Part shown: in pieces, positions 1 to 11,199 of the stretch | Numbering within the stretch: the stretch's first letter is position 1 | Layout: each line of letters starts with the position of its first letter | Source: Pseudoflavonifractor sp. | Lineage (GTDB): Bacteria; Bacteroidota; Bacteroidia; Bacteroidales; Muribaculaceae | Direction: 5' to 3' | Assembly: GCA_023667145.1 (NCBI GenBank) | Contig: JAMPAQ010000001.1 | Span: 1,308,010 to 1,370,894, forward strand | DNA: 62,885 nucleotides | Program-made: the position numbers and the translations under genes | Notes under the pieces: generated by a model | What the model was told of the DNA's origin: nothing | Database searches by the model: none | Seen by the model: the letters and a program-made list of their open reading frames with translations, nothing else

Positions 1-52
1 TGTAACCTTCTGATCCGTAGTCAGATGCTCTATTCAGTTGAGCTAAGGAGCC
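1..52 (-). tRNA. tRNA-Arg(ACG), partial at window edge
   Basis: The minus strand carries the 5' acceptor strand GGCTCCT, the D arm and an anticodon arm with loop CTACGGA, which gives anticodon ACG. The sequence is identical to the complete copy at 76-149, and the T arm and 3' acceptor strand lie outside the window. Confidence 0.9.
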
Positions 53-75
53 GGTTGGCTCTCGCCTTATGTTTG

Positions 76-149
76 TGACTCCTACAGGATTCAAACCTGT
101 AACCTTCTGATCCGTAGTCAGATGCTCTATTCAGTTGAGCTAAGGAGCC
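76..149 (-). tRNA. tRNA-Arg(ACG)
   Basis: A complete 74-nt cloverleaf on the minus strand. Acceptor strands GGCTCCT and AGGAGTC pair with one G-U, the anticodon stem TCTGA/TCAGA encloses loop CTACGGA (anticodon ACG, reads CGN arginine codons as inosine), and the T arm contains GTTTGAATC. The discriminator base is A and CCA is not encoded. It is the second of two tandem, near-identical copies; the flank after the gene is also repeated with one change. Confidence 0.95.
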
Positions 150-278
150 GATTGGCTTTTGCGAGTGCAAAGTTATGTAAAGTTTTTGAACCGACAAAGA
201 AAATCCAAAAAATATTCGGATAAAAAATTAACCGTGTATTTTTTGTCGGCTGTTATGTCCGTGACCGAAAAAATTGTG

Positions 279-286
279 TACATTTG
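279..286 (+). promoter_or_regulatory. Candidate -7 box for the nuo/atp block
   Basis: TACATTTG matches the Bacteroidota -7 consensus TAnnTTTG. It lies in the 274-bp gap between the tRNA genes and nuoA and would start a leader of roughly 130 nt. No good -33 TTTG is seen at the expected spacing. Apart from this box I see nothing in the gap that looks coding. Confidence 0.5.
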
Positions 287-423
287 CATTGCTAAATCGC
301 GTTTTTATGTCCCGGTCAGTATAGTCAGGGCTAAAATGCCGTGGTAAACAGGATGTTAACCCGACATGAGCGCCATGTAGACACGTCACAACTTGCAATG
401 TGAGAAAAATTAGTATATAATAT

Positions 424-801
424 ATGGTATCAACAGCAATTTTTGGTATTCAAAATTCTACGTTGGCCGTGGTCGCCGCCCTTACGGGAGTCGGTCTCGT
501 GGCCATTGCGCTGGTGACAGCTGGGCTTATATCGCCCCGCTCGTTCAACCCGCAGAAAGGTGAAGCCTATGAGTGCGGTATCCCCACCAGGGGAGAGAGT
601 ATGGCACAGTTTAAGGTGGGCTATTATCTTTACGCGATTTTGTTCCTGATGTTTGATGTGGAGACGGTCTTCCTGTTCCCGTGGGCGGTGCGCGTGCGTG
701 AGCTTGGCGGTGCCGGCCTCGTCAGCATTGCGGTATTCTTCACTATATTGGTGCTCGGGCTTGTGTATGCCTGGCGGAAAGGAGCGTTGGAATGGAAGTA
801 A
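424..801 (+). CDS. nuoA: NADH-quinone oxidoreductase subunit A
   Basis: A 125-aa membrane subunit of respiratory complex I. Three hydrophobic segments are visible, with the conserved YECG motif in the loop after the first segment and the acidic stretch LFDVETVFLFPW-like (here FMFDVETVFLFPW region) in the second. This loop lies near the quinone site in the family. It is the first gene of the long nuo/atp block and its last 10 nt overlap nuoB, so the two are translationally coupled. The start ATG at 424 is the first in frame and gives the normal family length. Nothing looks broken. Confidence 0.95.
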   Translation: MVSTAIFGIQNSTLAVVAALTGVGLVAIALVTAGLISPRSFNPQKGEAYECGIPTRGESMAQFKVGYYLYAILFLMFDVETVFLFPWAVRVRELGGAGLVSIAVFFTILVLGLVYAWRKGALEWK

Positions 802-1403
802 AGGATATCAAGATAAAGGGTATAAGGAACGAGGAGTTCAAGGACAACGAGTCCATCGAGGCTCTTGTCGAGGAACTCAAGGCCAACGGGACTAACGTGA
901 TTGTCGGCAAGCTCGACGACCTTATCAACTGGGGCCGTAGCAACTCGCTGTGGCCTCTGACGTTTGCCACCAGTTGCTGTGGTATCGAGTTCATCTCCCT
1001 CGGCGCTGCCCGTTATGACATGGCGCGTTTCGGATGGGAGGTGGCCCGCTCGTCCCCGCGTCAGGCCGACTTCATGATGGTCGCCGGCACCATAGTCCAC
1101 CGCATGGCTCCAATCGTGCGCCGTCTCTATGACCAGCTCGCCGAGCCAAAGTATGTCATCGCGACGGGCGGCTGCGCCGTGTCCGGCGGCCCGTTCCGCA
1201 ACTCATATCATGTGGTCAAGGGGATAGGCGAGATTATTCCGGTCGATGTCTATCTGCCCGGCTGCCCTCCCCGTCCCGAGGCCATGATATATGCCATCTT
1301 GCAGTTGTCTCGCAAAATCAAGGTCGAGAAGTTCTTTGGCGGTGTCAACCGTCAGGAAAAGCAGCGTGAGTTTTTTGAAAACCACCCCCTCACCGAGGCA
1401 TGA
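792..1403 (+). CDS. nuoB: NADH-quinone oxidoreductase subunit B
   Basis: A 203-aa peripheral-arm subunit that holds the terminal iron-sulfur cluster N2, which passes electrons to quinone. The four ligands are visible: the adjacent pair Cys62-Cys63 (TSCCGIEF), Cys128 (GGCAVSGGPF) and Cys158 (PGCPPRPEA). The N-terminal ~35 residues are charged and longer than in the shortest homologues. The gene overlaps nuoA by 10 nt and is followed by fused nuoCD after 51 nt. Confidence 0.96.
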   Translation: MEVKDIKIKGIRNEEFKDNESIEALVEELKANGTNVIVGKLDDLINWGRSNSLWPLTFATSCCGIEFISLGAARYDMARFGWEVARSSPRQADFMMVAGTIVHRMAPIVRRLYDQLAEPKYVIATGGCAVSGGPFRNSYHVVKGIGEIIPVDVYLPGCPPRPEAMIYAILQLSRKIKVEKFFGGVNRQEKQREFFENHPLTEA

Positions 1404-1454
1404 GTGTCATAAAACGATTATTATAACATAGAAACATAAACCATCATTTCAGTT

Positions 1455-3083
1455 ATGGCAGATATACAGGAAAAAATCACCAAGCTGTTTCCCGACGCGA
1501 CTTTTGAGGAGGGGGACTGCCTGTTGGTGAATATTCCCGGCTCCAAGTGGCACGACTTTGCAAAGACGTTGAAAGAGGATGCCGACTTGAGTTACGACTA
1601 TCTCGTCGCGATAGTGGGCATGGACTGGGGCGACAAGCTCGGATGTATCTACTATCTCACGTCAACGCGTTACAACACCCACATCTCGGTGCGTGTGGCC
1701 ACCGACGACCGCTCAAACCCGATGATACACAGCATCACCGACCTTTGGGCCATCGCCAACCTCTATGAGCGTGAGGTCTATGACTTCTTCGGCATCATAT
1801 TCATAAACCATCCCGATATGCGCCGCCTGTTCCTGCGCAATGACTGGATGGGATACCCGTTGCGCAAGGATTATGACCTGTCGCCCGAGATAAATCCCGT
1901 GCGCCTTGAGCATGAGCAGCCCGACGATACCTCGGTGTCATACGTCGAGGATGCCGATGGCAATGTGGTGAAAAAAGAAGTGACCATATTCACCCCCGAG
2001 GAGTTTGTCGTCAACATAGGCCCGCAGCACCCCGCGACTCATGGCGTGCTGCGTTTCCGCACGTCGCTCGATGGTGAGACTATCAAGAAGATTGACCTCT
2101 ATTGCGGCTACATACACCGTGGCATCGAGAAACTATGTGAGGGACTTGCCTATCCCCAGACGCTCCACTTCACCGACCGTCTCGACTACCTGTCGGCCCA
2201 GCAAAACCGTCACTGCCTCTGCATGTGCATCGAGAAGGCCCTTGGCCTTGAGGTGCCGCGCCGTGCCCAGGTTATACGCGTGCTTATGGACGAGCTGATG
2301 CGTATCTCGTCCCACCTGCTTTTTGCCGGGACATTCTGTATGGACCTCGGCGCCACCACCATGCTGTTCTACACGCTGCGTGAGCGCGAGACCATCCTTG
2401 ACATACTTGAGAAGACCTGCGGCGCACGCATGATGTTCCACTACCAGTGCATCGGCGGCGTGATGTATGACCTCCATCCCGACTTTGTCAAGGATGTCAA
2501 GTCGTTTATCGTGCAGCAGCGCAAGGCCCTCAAGGAGTACCATCAGATATTCACCGGCAACGTCATTGCCATGAACCGCCTCAAGGGTGTCGGCGTGCTG
2601 TCAAAGGAAGATGCCATATCTTACGGTGTCACAGGCCCCTCGGGCCGTGCGTCGGGTTGGGCGTGCGATATACGCAAGACCACTCCTTACGGCATATATC
2701 CCGAACTCAAGTTCGACGAGGTCATCGCTACAGAGGGCGACTCGTTCACCCGTTACCTCGTGCGTATGGAGGAGATTGAGCAGTCGCTCCGCATCATCGA
2801 GCAGCTTATCGACAACATCCCCGAGGGTGACATCTGTGCCAAGGTTCCCAAGGTCATCAAGCTGCCGGCCGGACACTGGTTCCAGCAGGTCGAGGCAAGC
2901 CGTGGAGCTTTCGGCGTGTACATCGAGAGCGACGGCGGTGTCAACCCCCTGCGCATCAAGTTCAACTCTCCCTGCCTGACGCTTGCCGGCGTGGTTGACC
3001 ACCTGACGCGCGGAGAGAAGATTGCCGACCTCATAGCCATCGGCGGGTCCCTCGACTATGTCGTCCCTGATATTGACCGTTAA
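1455..3083 (+). CDS. nuoCD: Fused NADH-quinone oxidoreductase subunits C/D
   Basis: A 542-aa fusion of the 30-kDa and 49-kDa subunits. Residues 1 to about 160 are NuoC-like, including ANLYEREVYDFFGI and the GYPLRKDY motif. After an acidic linker, the NuoD part runs from about residue 180 with VVNIGPQHPATHGVLR, whose histidines line the quinone cavity in the family, and GYIHRGIEKL. Fusion of C and D is usual in Bacteroidota and in E. coli. There are no NuoE, F or G genes nearby, so the electron donor of this complex is probably not NADH acting through the usual flavin module. Confidence 0.96.
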   Translation: MADIQEKITKLFPDATFEEGDCLLVNIPGSKWHDFAKTLKEDADLSYDYLVAIVGMDWGDKLGCIYYLTSTRYNTHISVRVATDDRSNPMIHSITDLWAIANLYEREVYDFFGIIFINHPDMRRLFLRNDWMGYPLRKDYDLSPEINPVRLEHEQPDDTSVSYVEDADGNVVKKEVTIFTPEEFVVNIGPQHPATHGVLRFRTSLDGETIKKIDLYCGYIHRGIEKLCEGLAYPQTLHFTDRLDYLSAQQNRHCLCMCIEKALGLEVPRRAQVIRVLMDELMRISSHLLFAGTFCMDLGATTMLFYTLRERETILDILEKTCGARMMFHYQCIGGVMYDLHPDFVKDVKSFIVQQRKALKEYHQIFTGNVIAMNRLKGVGVLSKEDAISYGVTGPSGRASGWACDIRKTTPYGIYPELKFDEVIATEGDSFTRYLVRMEEIEQSLRIIEQLIDNIPEGDICAKVPKVIKLPAGHWFQQVEASRGAFGVYIESDGGVNPLRIKFNSPCLTLAGVVDHLTRGEKIADLIAIGGSLDYVVPDIDR

Positions 3084-3106
3084 TCACATAGCTATAATCA
3101 TCTATT

Positions 3107-4183
3107 ATGTTTGACTTTTCAATAATAACCGATTGGATAAACAATCTGCTCAACGGAGTGATGCCCGGATGGCTCACAGTCACCATCGAGTGTGTGCTCA
3201 TCGGCGTGGCTTTGCTTGTGGTCTATGCCCTGTTGGCTCTGTTTTACATATATTATGAGCGCAAGCTCTGTGCGGCATTCCAGTGCCGCCTCGGCCCCAA
3301 CCGCGTTGGTCCCTGGGGTCTGTTGCAGAGTTTTGCCGACATGTTCAAGATTCTCATCAAGGAGCTTATCCACCTCAATCATGTCGACAAGTTCCTGTTT
3401 GCGCTCGCGCCCTATCTGGTGATACTCGCCTCGATGCTTGCGTTTGCTGTGCTTCCCTGGGGTAAGGGATTGCAGATCATCGACTTCAACATCGGCATAT
3501 TCTTCCTGATTGCCGTGTCGTCAATCGGTGTGCTCGGCATCTTGCTTGCCGGATGGTCGTCCAACAACAAGTTTACACTAATCGGCGCGATGCGTTCGGG
3601 TGCGCAGATGATCAGCTACGAGCTGTCAATCGGCCTGTCGGTGCTGACGATGGTCGCCTTTGCCGGCACAATGTCCGTCACCGGGATTGTCGAGGCCCAG
3701 CAGAACCTTTGGTTCATATTCTCCGGCCACATTCCCGCCATCATCGCGTTTATCATCTACCTCATTGCCGGAACAGCCGAGACCAACCGTGGCCCGTTTG
3801 ACCTCCCCGAGGCTGAGAGCGAGCTCACCGCAGGTTATCACACGGAGTATTCGGGTATCCATTTCGGATTCTTCTATCTTGCCGAATACCTCAACCTCTT
3901 TATCGTGTCTGGTGTCGCGGCGTTGCTTTTCTTTGGCGGTTGGATGCCGTTCCACATCCCCGGTTGGGATGCCTTCAACCATGTGATGGACTATATCCCC
4001 TCAGTGATATGGTTCCTTGGCAAAGCCATCCTCCTGTCGGGTGTCATTATCTGGTTCAAGTGGACATTCCCGCGTCTGCGCATCGACCAGCTTCTGTCGC
4101 TCGAATGGAAGTACCTCCTTCCCATCAACCTGTTCAATCTGGTGCTGATGGTGCTCGTGATCATCTACGGTATCCACTTTTAA
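3107..4183 (+). CDS. nuoH: NADH-quinone oxidoreductase subunit H
   Basis: A 358-aa polytopic membrane protein with about eight hydrophobic helices. It carries the family landmarks [26 protein letters not shown] near the N-terminus and the acidic loop [22 protein letters not shown], which contributes to the quinone entry site. It couples the peripheral arm to the proton-pumping arm. In most genomes nuoI follows; here atpD starts 72 nt downstream on the same strand, with no hairpin or -7 box between them. Confidence 0.96.
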   Translation: MFDFSIITDWINNLLNGVMPGWLTVTIECVLIGVALLVVYALLALFYIYYERKLCAAFQCRLGPNRVGPWGLLQSFADMFKILIKELIHLNHVDKFLFALAPYLVILASMLAFAVLPWGKGLQIIDFNIGIFFLIAVSSIGVLGILLAGWSSNNKFTLIGAMRSGAQMISYELSIGLSVLTMVAFAGTMSVTGIVEAQQNLWFIFSGHIPAIIAFIIYLIAGTAETNRGPFDLPEAESELTAGYHTEYSGIHFGFFYLAEYLNLFIVSGVAALLFFGGWMPFHIPGWDAFNHVMDYIPSVIWFLGKAILLSGVIIWFKWTFPRLRIDQLLSLEWKYLLPINLFNLVLMVLVIIYGIHF

Positions 4184-4237
4184 CAGGCAACTCTAAAACA
4201 TAAGCATAAATTAATCCGTTATTCTTAGGAATTATAA

Positions 4238-5758
<1,521 letters not shown>

Positions 5759-5806
5759 GACCCGTGAGTAATTAATGGTAGAACAAATAATACAGCGCAC
5801 TAACCA

Positions 5807-6040
5807 ATGATACTGAAAGTCATATCGGCACAGGATGTCCTCTTTGAGGGCGAGGTGGACTCGGTGACACTTCCGGGTGCCAAGGGCAGTTTTACCGTCC
5901 TTCACAATCATGCTTCCCTGATATCAACTCTCGATGCCGGAGTCATCGTCTACAAGCACAATGGCGCGGACAAGGAGCTGGAGATTTCGGGCGGTCTGGT
6001 CGATGTTGACAACAATGTTGTATCGGTGTGCATATATTGA
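5807..6040 (+). CDS. atpC: F1 ATP synthase epsilon subunit (short form)
   Basis: A 77-aa protein matching only the N-terminal beta-sandwich of epsilon (GEVDSVTLPGAKGSFTVLHNHASLIS). The C-terminal two-helix domain that inhibits ATP hydrolysis in E. coli and Bacillus is missing. A short epsilon is usual in this phylum, so this is not evidence of truncation. The stop is followed one base later by the atpB start. Confidence 0.93.
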   Translation: MILKVISAQDVLFEGEVDSVTLPGAKGSFTVLHNHASLISTLDAGVIVYKHNGADKELEISGGLVDVDNNVVSVCIY

Positions 6041-6041
6041 T

Positions 6042-7160
6042 ATGAAACGTATATTTCTCATATTGGCTGTGATGCTCGCTGCGGTTGTGTATCCCGCCGC
6101 GTTGTCGGCCTCGGATGCCGACAGCGGCGAGAAGGTCAACCCCAAGGAGATAATCTTTGAGCATCTCGGCGACGGTTATGGATGGGAAGTCCCGTTCAAT
6201 CACCATGTGCGCATCCCGCTTCCTATCATTGTCCGCGACTATAAGGGCGATTGGCATCTTTTCAGCTCGTCGCGTCTGACAGGAGGCGATGAGTACGACG
6301 GATTCCGTATCGGTGGAGAGGACAGCGCCCATAAGGGTAAGGTTATAGGCTTCAAGCCGGGTCCCGACGGCACTCTTGTCGAGTATCGCCCCTGGGACTT
6401 CTCGATAACCAAGAATGTGCTTGCGGCAATCATCGCGGCTCTCGTGGTCTTTGCTTGCTGCATGAGTGTCGCCCACTGGTACAAGACGCGAGGCTACAAG
6501 GCTCCCCGCAAGGGCGTGGGATTCATGGAAGTCTGCATCGACTTTGTCTACCGTGGTGTGATAGTCCCTACCCTAAAGGAGAATGCCCGCCGCTTTGCCC
6601 CCTATCTGCTGACCGTGTTCTTCTTCATCCTTGTGATGAACCTGCTCGGTCTTATAGTGATATTTCCCGGTGGAGCTAACCTCACCGGCAATATCGCTGT
6701 CACGCTGGTGCTCGCGTTGTTCACGTTCTTCATCACCAACATCTTTGGCACAAAGCACTATTGGAAGGAGATATTCTGGCCCGATGTACCCCTGTGGCTA
6801 AAGTTCCCCCTCCCAATCATGCCCATAATCGAGCTGTTTGGCATCTTTACCAAGCCGGCCGCGTTGACTGTCCGTCTTTTTGCCAACATGATGGGCGGTC
6901 ACATGATTGTGCTCGTGCTGATAATGCTCATATTCATTTTTGCCGCCATGGGACCCGTCGTTACCGGGGCCACGACGGTAGTATCGATCATATTCTCACT
7001 GTTCATGTTGCTTATAGATGTGCTCGTCAGCTTCATACAGGCTTATGTCTTCACTATGCTGTCGACCATATTCGTTGCCCTCGCGCAAGAGAAGGAGCAT
7101 GAGAAACATGAGAAGAAAACCGAGGAAAATAATCAACTAAATAAATCACAAACACTCTAA
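6042..7160 (+). CDS. atpB: Fo ATP synthase subunit a
   Basis: A 372-aa membrane subunit forming the proton half-channels. The first ~23 residues resemble a signal peptide (MKRIFLILAVMLAAVVYPAA) and are followed by about 100 extra hydrophilic residues before the usual membrane core. Such an extension is typical of Bacteroidota. The essential arginine is in PAALTVRLFANMMGGH. An in-frame ATG lies farther upstream inside atpC, but the ATG at 6042 gives a sensible N-terminus one base after the atpC stop. Confidence 0.95.
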   Translation: MKRIFLILAVMLAAVVYPAALSASDADSGEKVNPKEIIFEHLGDGYGWEVPFNHHVRIPLPIIVRDYKGDWHLFSSSRLTGGDEYDGFRIGGEDSAHKGKVIGFKPGPDGTLVEYRPWDFSITKNVLAAIIAALVVFACCMSVAHWYKTRGYKAPRKGVGFMEVCIDFVYRGVIVPTLKENARRFAPYLLTVFFFILVMNLLGLIVIFPGGANLTGNIAVTLVLALFTFFITNIFGTKHYWKEIFWPDVPLWLKFPLPIMPIIELFGIFTKPAALTVRLFANMMGGHMIVLVLIMLIFIFAAMGPVVTGATTVVSIIFSLFMLLIDVLVSFIQAYVFTMLSTIFVALAQEKEHEKHEKKTEENNQLNKSQTL

Positions 7161-7166
7161 ATGTAA

Positions 7167-7418
<252 letters not shown>

Positions 7419-7433
7419 TATCAAGTCTTAACA

Positions 7434-7931
7434 ATGGAACTGTTCACGCCTGATTTCGGGTTGATATTCTGGATGTTCGTAGTCTTTGCCATCCTTTTCT
7501 TCGTGTTGGCAAAGTTTGCGTGGCCCGCGATTATGAAAGGAATCGACGGCCGGGCCGACCTCATCGATAAGGGTGTGGAATACGCGCAGGACGCCAAGCA
7601 GCAGCTCGACCATGCACGCGAGGAGGCCGACAAGTATATTGCCGATGCCCGCCGCCGTCAGGCCGAGATGCTTCGTGAGGCCGACAAGATGAAGACCCAG
7701 ATTATCGACGAGGCCCGTGAGGCGGCTGCCGTCGAGGCCCGCAAGGTCATGGATGCCGCCAAGCTCTCTATCGAGCAGTCACGAAAGGAGGCCGAGTTGC
7801 AGTTCCGCAACGAGGTTAGCTCCTTTGCCCTCGACATAGCCACCAAGGTGGTGCGCAACGAGATGTCTGACCGTAAGGCCCAGGCCAAGCTGGTTGACAC
7901 CCTCCTTGATGAAATTGAGAAAAAAAACTAA
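7434..7931 (+). CDS. atpF: Fo ATP synthase subunit b
   Basis: A 165-aa peripheral stalk subunit with one N-terminal membrane helix (GLIFWMFVVFAILFFVLAKF) followed by a long charged, alanine-rich coiled coil with many Arg, Glu and Lys residues. It lies 15 nt after atpE and 6 nt before atpH. Confidence 0.95.
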   Translation: MELFTPDFGLIFWMFVVFAILFFVLAKFAWPAIMKGIDGRADLIDKGVEYAQDAKQQLDHAREEADKYIADARRRQAEMLREADKMKTQIIDEAREAAAVEARKVMDAAKLSIEQSRKEAELQFRNEVSSFALDIATKVVRNEMSDRKAQAKLVDTLLDEIEKKN

Positions 7932-7937
7932 ACCGCA

Positions 7938-8486
7938 ATGAACGAAGGTCTCATACCACGCAGATATGCCAAGGCGATATATGAGTTTGCCCTTGAGAAA
8001 GGCGACTCTGACCGCATGTATGAACTGATGCAGAGGCTCGCGGCGTCGTTTGCCTCCGAGCCATCGTTGCAGACCGCCATGTCCAATCCCTTTGTCCCTG
8101 TAGCCGACAAGCATGCTCTGCTCGTCACTGCCTCGGGTGCGACCAAGAGTGACACTGTCTTTGCCGACACCCTGCGTCTGCTCGATACCAACAAGCGTCT
8201 CGACTTTGCCCGCGATATAGCCATGGCCTATCTCGACATCTACCGTAAGGCCAACCACATTTATCGTGTCGACATTACCTCGGCGGCCCCGCTTCCCGAG
8301 GCCGAGATGAAGCGTCTGCACGAGTTGGTCACAAGGCATCTCAAAGGTGGCAGACCCGAGTTCTCCGACAAGGTCGATCCGGTCCTGATAGGAGGTTTCA
8401 TCATCGACATCGGCTCTGAGCGTCTTGATGCTTCGGTCAGCAATGAGTTGAAACAACTGCGGTTGAAATTATTGAGTAAGTCTTAA
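7938..8486 (+). CDS. atpH: F1 ATP synthase delta subunit
   Basis: A 182-aa stalk subunit that links F1 to the b dimer. It has the typical N-terminal helical domain (PRRYAKAIYEFALEKGD) and the C-terminal signature VDPVLIGGFIIDIGSERLDASVSNELKQL. A 93-nt gap separates it from atpA; no clear -7 box or terminator is seen in that gap. Confidence 0.95.
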   Translation: MNEGLIPRRYAKAIYEFALEKGDSDRMYELMQRLAASFASEPSLQTAMSNPFVPVADKHALLVTASGATKSDTVFADTLRLLDTNKRLDFARDIAMAYLDIYRKANHIYRVDITSAAPLPEAEMKRLHELVTRHLKGGRPEFSDKVDPVLIGGFIIDIGSERLDASVSNELKQLRLKLLSKS

Positions 8487-8579
8487 GGATTGAGGTACGG
8501 TTAACTGATGCCTGCCATATAATGATGGATAGACTTACATGCAACGTTTGATTTTAAGAGTTACTTAAGCAAATAACTA

Positions 8580-10154
8580 ATGATTAACCCAAGCGAGATA
8601 TCGGAAATATTGAAACAACAGCTCGAGAACGTCAACCGCAAGGTGTCGTTTGAGGAGGTTGGTACAGTCCTTGAGGTGGGCGATGGTGTCGCTCACGTCT
8701 ACGGGCTTGAGAACGTGTGCGCCAATGAACTCGTGGAGTTTGAGAACGGAGTGAAAGGCGTTGCCCTCAACCTTGAGGAAAGCAACGTCGGCGTGATATT
8801 GCTTAACGATGTTGCAAAGGTGACCGAGAATATGACCGTCCGCCGCACCGGCGAGATTGCTTCAATCCCCGTTGGTGAGGGTCTCCTGGGTCGTGTCATC
8901 AATGTACTTGGCGAGCCTGTCGACGGTGCCGGCCCCATACAGGGCAAGACCCTGCGTATGCCCCTTGAGCGCAAGGCTCCCGGTGTCATCTTCCGTCAGC
9001 CCGTGACCCAGCCGCTCCAGACCGGCATCAAGGCAGTCGATTCGATGGTGCCTATAGGACGCGGCCAGCGCGAGCTTATCATCGGCGACCGTCAGATTGG
9101 TAAGACCGCCATCGCCATTGACACTATAATCAACCAGCGCAAGAACTACGAGGATGGCAAACCCGTCTACTGCATCTATGTGGCGATAGGACAGAAGGCA
9201 TCCTCGGTTGCCGCGATTGTCGAGGAGTTGCGTCAGCACGGCGCTCTTGACTACACTGTCGTTGTCGCCGCTACAGCCTCTGACTCGGCTGCGATGCGTT
9301 ATTACTCACCGTTTGCCGGCGTGGCCATCGGCGAGTACTTCCGCGACACGGGTCGTGACGCGCTCATCGTCTATGACGACCTCTCCAAGCAGGCCGTGGC
9401 CTACCGTGAGATTTCACTTATCCTCAAGCGCCCCTCGGGTCGCGAGGCATATCCGGGTGATATCTTCTATCTCCACTCGCGTCTGCTTGAGCGTGCCGCC
9501 AAGATTATCGACAATCAGGAGGTGGCGTCGTCCATGAACGACCTCCCCGAGGTGCTCCGTCCCCTTGTCAAGGGTGGTGGCTCGCTTACCGCCCTCCCCA
9601 TCATCGAGACACAGGCCGGTGACGTGTCGGCATATATCCCGACCAACGTCATCTCTATCACCGACGGTCAGATATTCCTTGAGACGGCGCTCTTCAACCG
9701 AGGCATACGTCCCGCCATCAACGTGGGTATATCGGTGTCGCGTGTCGGTGGTAACGCCCAGATCAAGTCGATGAAAAAGGTTGCCGGCACGCTCAAGATT
9801 GACCAGGCCCAGTTCCGTGAGCTTGAGTCGTTCACCAAGTTTGGTGGCGACATCGACCCCGTGACCGCCCGCGTCATCGACAAGGGACGCAAGAATGAGC
9901 AGCTCCTCATCCAGCCGCAGTATGACCCGTGGCCTGTTGAAAATCAGGTGGCTGTCATCTTCTGCGGCACAAAGGGACTGCTTGAGAATGTCCCCCTCGA
10001 CAAGGTGTCCGAGTTTGAGAAACTGTTCATACAGTTGCTCAAGTCAAAGTATCAGGCTGATGTCCTTGATGTCATCAAGGCTGGTCAGTTGACCGACGAC
10101 GTGGCCGCCAAGCTGACAGAGGCCGCCGCTGAGATTTCAGCCCGCTATAATTAA
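8580..10154 (+). CDS. atpA: F1 ATP synthase alpha subunit
   Basis: A 524-aa non-catalytic nucleotide-binding subunit. The Walker A motif GDRQIGKT is at residues 169-176, and the family stretches [10 protein letters not shown] and [17 protein letters not shown] are present. The length is normal. Confidence 0.98.
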   Translation: MINPSEISEILKQQLENVNRKVSFEEVGTVLEVGDGVAHVYGLENVCANELVEFENGVKGVALNLEESNVGVILLNDVAKVTENMTVRRTGEIASIPVGEGLLGRVINVLGEPVDGAGPIQGKTLRMPLERKAPGVIFRQPVTQPLQTGIKAVDSMVPIGRGQRELIIGDRQIGKTAIAIDTIINQRKNYEDGKPVYCIYVAIGQKASSVAAIVEELRQHGALDYTVVVAATASDSAAMRYYSPFAGVAIGEYFRDTGRDALIVYDDLSKQAVAYREISLILKRPSGREAYPGDIFYLHSRLLERAAKIIDNQEVASSMNDLPEVLRPLVKGGGSLTALPIIETQAGDVSAYIPTNVISITDGQIFLETALFNRGIRPAINVGISVSRVGGNAQIKSMKKVAGTLKIDQAQFRELESFTKFGGDIDPVTARVIDKGRKNEQLLIQPQYDPWPVENQVAVIFCGTKGLLENVPLDKVSEFEKLFIQLLKSKYQADVLDVIKAGQLTDDVAAKLTEAAAEISARYN

Positions 10155-10193
10155 AGAGAGTGTACATAACACGATAATATTTGAGAAGAGATA

Positions 10194-11075
10194 ATGGCGA
10201 CATTACGCGAATTGAAGGGTAGGATAGGCTCGGTAGCCTCGTCAGAGAAGATTACCGGTGCCATGAAGATGATTTCCTCGGCCAAGATGCACAAGGCACA
10301 GGGCGCTCTCGGGCGGCTTTTGCCTTTCCGTGAGCAGATACAGACCATCATTGGTAACCTGCTCTCGGCCGACACCACCTTCTCCTCCCCGCTGCTTGAG
10401 GCGCGTGAGGTCAAGCGTGTGGGCATCGTGGCTTTCGGCTCTGACGACGGCCTTTGCGGTGCCTACAACCTTAACCTTTTCAAGACGGTGTTGTCACGCA
10501 TCAACGACTATCGCGCCCGCTACGGTGCCGACACCCGTATCGTGATTATCCCCGTCGGCAGCAAGATGGCCAAGGCCGCTGTCAAGATTGCCGGCAACGG
10601 CATTGAGGTGGAGATTCCCGACGGTGTGACATCCAAGAGCGATGCAGCCGCCGTCAGGGACTTTACGTCGCGGCTTAGGCAGCGGTTTGTCAGCGGTGAT
10701 CTTGATGAGGTGCACCTCGTCTACATGCACTTCGTGAGCGTGAGCCGTCAGATGGCCCAGGATGACTGTCTCCTCCCCGTCAGCGCCGAGGCCCTCGCCG
10801 AGGGTACTGCCGGTGTGGCGTGCCGTCCCTACATCTTCGAACCCGATGCCAATACCATCTTCTCATCCGTGATTCCGATGTACATCCTTGCTGTGATGCA
10901 GGATGTGTTTACCGAGAATCAGGCATCCGAACAGGCCGCCCGCGTCATGGCGATGCAGAGCGCCAACGACAATGCCAAGAAACTGCTCGAGCAGTTGCAG
11001 CTTGAATACAACAAGCTGCGTCAGCAGGGCATCACCACCGAGCTGCTCGACATCCTGGGCGGTCAGGTAAGGTGA
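10194..11075 (+). CDS. atpG: F1 ATP synthase gamma subunit
   Basis: A 293-aa central rotor shaft. The N-terminal helix (LKGRIGSVASSEKITGAMKMIS) and C-terminal helix (RVMAMQSANDNAKKLLEQLQLEYNKLRQQGITTELLDI) that form the shaft are both present. It is the last atp gene; nuoI starts 124 nt downstream with no clear terminator or -7 box between. Confidence 0.96.
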   Translation: MATLRELKGRIGSVASSEKITGAMKMISSAKMHKAQGALGRLLPFREQIQTIIGNLLSADTTFSSPLLEAREVKRVGIVAFGSDDGLCGAYNLNLFKTVLSRINDYRARYGADTRIVIIPVGSKMAKAAVKIAGNGIEVEIPDGVTSKSDAAAVRDFTSRLRQRFVSGDLDEVHLVYMHFVSVSRQMAQDDCLLPVSAEALAEGTAGVACRPYIFEPDANTIFSSVIPMYILAVMQDVFTENQASEQAARVMAMQSANDNAKKLLEQLQLEYNKLRQQGITTELLDILGGQVR

Positions 11076-11199
11076 CATGACTTAACGATAAACCGGTCAG
11101 GCCGGCGCGGCGAGCTATACCGTAGGTCGCGTGAGGCTTTGCTAAATATTAACCAGTCAAATAATATCGGTATAACTGACATAATAAGCCATCATTTAT

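Noticed and set aside
159-347. 62-codon open frame between the tRNA genes and nuoA
   Set aside because: It spans the tRNA flank and the candidate nuo promoter and has no recognisable protein features.
5807-6040. Truncated atpC pseudogene
   Set aside because: Short epsilon subunits without the C-terminal helices are normal in Bacteroidota.
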